This document shows, one piece after another, positions 5,024-6,875 of a DNA stretch of 6,875 nt. The notes under the pieces were generated by a model. It did no database searches. It saw only the letters and a list, made by a program, of their open reading frames with translations, and was not told the DNA's origin. Origin of the DNA: Ilumatobacteraceae bacterium (GTDB lineage: Bacteria > Actinomycetota > Acidimicrobiia > Acidimicrobiales > Ilumatobacteraceae); NCBI GenBank assembly GCA_007122945.1, contig SKSP01000238.1:1-6875 (forward strand), given 5' to 3'. Positions within the stretch are counted from its first letter, which is position 1. Each line of letters starts with the position of its first letter. The translations under genes were made by a program, and so were the position numbers.

Positions 5024-6875
5024 CTACCCCCGGCGGTCGGGGACGACGCGCTGCAGGAACCGGCCGACGAGCTCGTACTCGGCGAGCTTGTTGGCCGGGT
5101 CCCGGAAGCCGTGGCCCTCGCCCTCGAACAGGTGGAGCTCGACGTCGCCGCCGGCCGAGCGGACCCGGTCGGCGAGGCGGATGCTCTGCTCGACGGGGAC
5201 GACGGGGTCGGCCTCGCCGTGCATCACGAGCAGCGGCACGTCGATCCGGTCGGCGTACGACAACGGCGAACGCTCGCGGTACCGCTCGGTGTCGGTGAAC
5301 GGACCGACGAGCGACAACGTGTAGTGCGCCTCGAAGCGGTGGCTGCGCTCGGCGAGATCGGCGAGGTCGCACACCGGATAGGTGGCGACGCCGGCCGCGG
5401 CGAGGCCCGGGTGTCGACCGAGCACCCCGAGCACGGTGAGCCCGCCGGACGATCCGCCCATCACGACGGTCGTCGCCGGCGCCGCCCACCCCTGGGTGTG
5501 GGCGTGGCGGATCGCCGCCGCGGTGTCGTCCACGTCGAGGCGGCCCCACTCACCGTGCAGCGCCTGTTGGTAGGAGCGCCCGTGGCCGGTCGTCCCGCGC
5601 GGGTCGACGGCGAGGACGTCCCATCCCTGGGCGACCCAGTACGCGACGCGGGGCATGAACTCGACCTGCCACTGGTCAGTCGGGCCCCCGTGGATCCAGC
5701 AGATCATGCGGTTGCGACGCTCGTCGCTCGTCCCGCCCGCCCGGTAGCGCCGGGCGTGCAGCGTGGCCCCGTCGACGACGATCTCGACCGCGTCCGGCTC
5801 GGGCAACGCCGCCGGGTCGAGGTGGTCCCACGCCTCGACCGGCCCGACGACGAGCGAGCGTCGCTCCCAGCCCGATGAGCGCGTGTCGTACGCGACGACA
5901 CCGGTCGGGGTGCGCGCTCCGGTCCGGAGCGCGACGAGGTGGTCGCCCGTCCAACCGAGCTGGCCGTGCACGCCGCGGGCGACCTCGGTGACGGCGCAGT
6001 CGGCCAGCTCGACGACGCACAGCCGACCGAACCCCGCCTCGTTGCGGGTGAACGCCACCCGCGTGCCGTCGGGCGACGCTGCGTACGAGCGTTGTCCCGG
6101 ACCCCACGTGGGGCCGGCGTGCTCGAACGGTTCGTCGACGAGCGGTCCGTCGTCGACCCACACGTTCAGCCAGCCGGGGTCGTCGCGCACCTCGATCGCT
6201 CGGCCGTCGGGGAGCGTGGCCGGCTGTTGGATCGCCCCACTCCCCCGGCGCGCCTCGCGCGCCGTGACCTCGCCGGTGGGGTCGAGGTGGGCGATCTCGA
6301 CGTGGGCGGCGTCCCACGGCATGTCGGGCACGCTCCACGCCTGCCAGCGGACCGTTCGGCCCCCGTCGGGACGCGTGGCCACGTGCGGGTCGAAGCAGAA
6401 GTCGGCTGCCCCGTCGTCGATCCGGAGGGGCAGCCCCGAGCCGTGGAGCGGGGCGAGCCACACCTGGGCCTCGTCGAGCGTGTAGACGACCGACCCACCG
6501 TCGGGTGCGACCGCCGGGGCCCGCACCGACGCGTCGTCACCGTGATGGGTGACCCGCACGGGCCCGGCGCCGGCCAGACGATCGTCGTCGGGGGTCCTCT
6601 CGCGCGGCAGATGACCGACCGATTGCCGCCACAAGCCGCCACCGCTCGCGTACACCAGCCCGGAGCCGTCCGGGAGCCACGCGTGGCAGCCGCCACCGAG
6701 ACCTCGCCCGGGCGACGGCGGCGGGAGCGTGGTGACCAGGCGCTCGGGACCACCGTCGATCGGCACGACGACGATCCCCGCCGACCCGCCCCACCGCACC
6801 ACGACCGCGACGAGCGACCCGTCGGGTGACGGCCGCGGCTCGGTCAGATCGCGACCCGACACGCACATCTCCGGA
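5024..6875 (-). CDS. S9-family (prolyl oligopeptidase/acylaminoacyl-peptidase-like) serine peptidase, N-terminus outside window
   Basis: At least 614 residues are visible, numbered here from the Met at 6868. The first ~370 form a WD40/PD40-like beta-propeller with repeated SPDG, LPDG and APDG motifs, the domain that gates access in S9 peptidases. The catalytic alpha/beta-hydrolase domain follows from about 390. It has WIHGGPTDQW (oxyanion region), DPRGTTGHGRSYQQALHGEW, the nucleophile elbow GGSSGG with S473, the acid in HGEADPVVP (D554) and the histidine in EGEGHGFR (H586), at normal family spacing. Such enzymes cleave short peptides or N-acylated residues, usually in the cytoplasm. The Met at 6868 may not be the start. 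The codons before it read Pro-Glu in the open frame, and the GGAG there abuts the ATG with no spacer, so it cannot act as a ribosome site for it. I therefore extend the call to the edge as 5'-partial. It is the first visible gene of the four-gene minus-strand run; the operon promoter is outside the window. Confidence 0.93.
   Translation of the reverse strand, partial: PEMCVSGRDLTEPRPSPDGSLVAVVVRWGGSAGIVVVPIDGGPERLVTTLPPPSPGRGLGGGCHAWLPDGSGLVYASGGGLWRQSVGHLPRERTPDDDRLAGAGPVRVTHHGDDASVRAPAVAPDGGSVVYTLDEAQVWLAPLHGSGLPLRIDDGAADFCFDPHVATRPDGGRTVRWQAWSVPDMPWDAAHVEIAHLDPTGEVTAREARRGSGAIQQPATLPDGRAIEVRDDPGWLNVWVDDGPLVDEPFEHAGPTWGPGQRSYAASPDGTRVAFTRNEAGFGRLCVVELADCAVTEVARGVHGQLGWTGDHLVALRTGARTPTGVVAYDTRSSGWERRSLVVGPVEAWDHLDPAALPEPDAVEIVVDGATLHARRYRAGGTSDERRNRMICWIHGGPTDQWQVEFMPRVAYWVAQGWDVLAVDPRGTTGHGRSYQQALHGEWGRLDVDDTAAAIRHAHTQGWAAPATTVVMGGSSGGLTVLGVLGRHPGLAAAGVATYPVCDLADLAERSHRFEAHYTLSLVGPFTDTERYRERSPLSYADRIDVPLLVMHGEADPVVPVEQSIRLADRVRSAGGDVELHLFEGEGHGFRDPANKLAEYELVGRFLQRVVPDRRG

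Noticed and set aside
3504..5324. 606-residue plus-strand open frame
   Set aside because: It lies opposite three minus-strand genes with recognisable domains or conserved repeats and tight spacing. Its own product is low-complexity and matches nothing.
5013..5549. N-terminal extension of the duplicated-domain protein
   Set aside because: This part overlaps the catalytic C-terminus of the S9 peptidase in another frame and is Arg/Pro-rich shadow sequence. The ATG at 5012 fits the operon spacing.
5939..6829. Plus-strand open frame opposite the peptidase propeller
   Set aside because: The minus-strand frame has repeated propeller motifs continuous with a catalytic domain; the plus frame is a shadow.

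Overview
The window is a very GC-rich, densely coding bacterial segment. Codon third positions are almost always G or C, and the protein signatures look actinobacterial, possibly of the Acidimicrobiia/Ilumatobacter kind. That lineage guess rests on composition and remembered protein style, not on a search. I see no RNA gene, CRISPR array, insertion sequence, phage gene or integrase.

Layout. (1) Positions 1-1249, minus strand: most of murA, the first committed enzyme of peptidoglycan synthesis, with its C-terminal end cut off by the left edge. Its catalytic Cys is replaced by Asp, the substitution associated with intrinsic fosfomycin insensitivity. (2) Positions 1250-1288: a 39-bp divergent spacer with candidate -10 elements facing both ways. 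The murA one sits so close to the ATG that a leaderless mRNA is plausible. (3) Positions 1289-2821, plus strand: a 12-helix major facilitator transporter with an unusual N-terminal extension of about 120 residues. (4) Positions 2822-2920: a 99-bp convergent gap holding a degenerate 65-bp-period tandem repeat. The second copy runs into the last codons of the next gene and folds into a long symmetric hairpin around that gene's stop codon. (5) Positions 6875 down to 2921, minus strand: a tight four-gene run with gaps of 11, 18 and 10 bp, probably one operon. In transcription order it holds an S9-family serine peptidase (5' end cut by the right edge), a 258-residue acidic protein with an internally duplicated domain, a protein with a C-terminal J-domain, and a small KANL3/Tex30-like alpha/beta hydrolase.

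How they may work together. Two serine hydrolases, a J-domain protein and an acidic duplicated-domain protein in one transcript could point to peptide or protein quality control, but this is inference from spacing only. MurA and the transporter are separate divergent units. Overall this is mostly ordinary chromosomal housekeeping sequence. The points most worth following are the MurA active-site substitution, the duplicated domain of unknown function, the MFS N-terminal extension and the hairpin/repeat in the convergent gap. I found no convincing new defence or mobile system.
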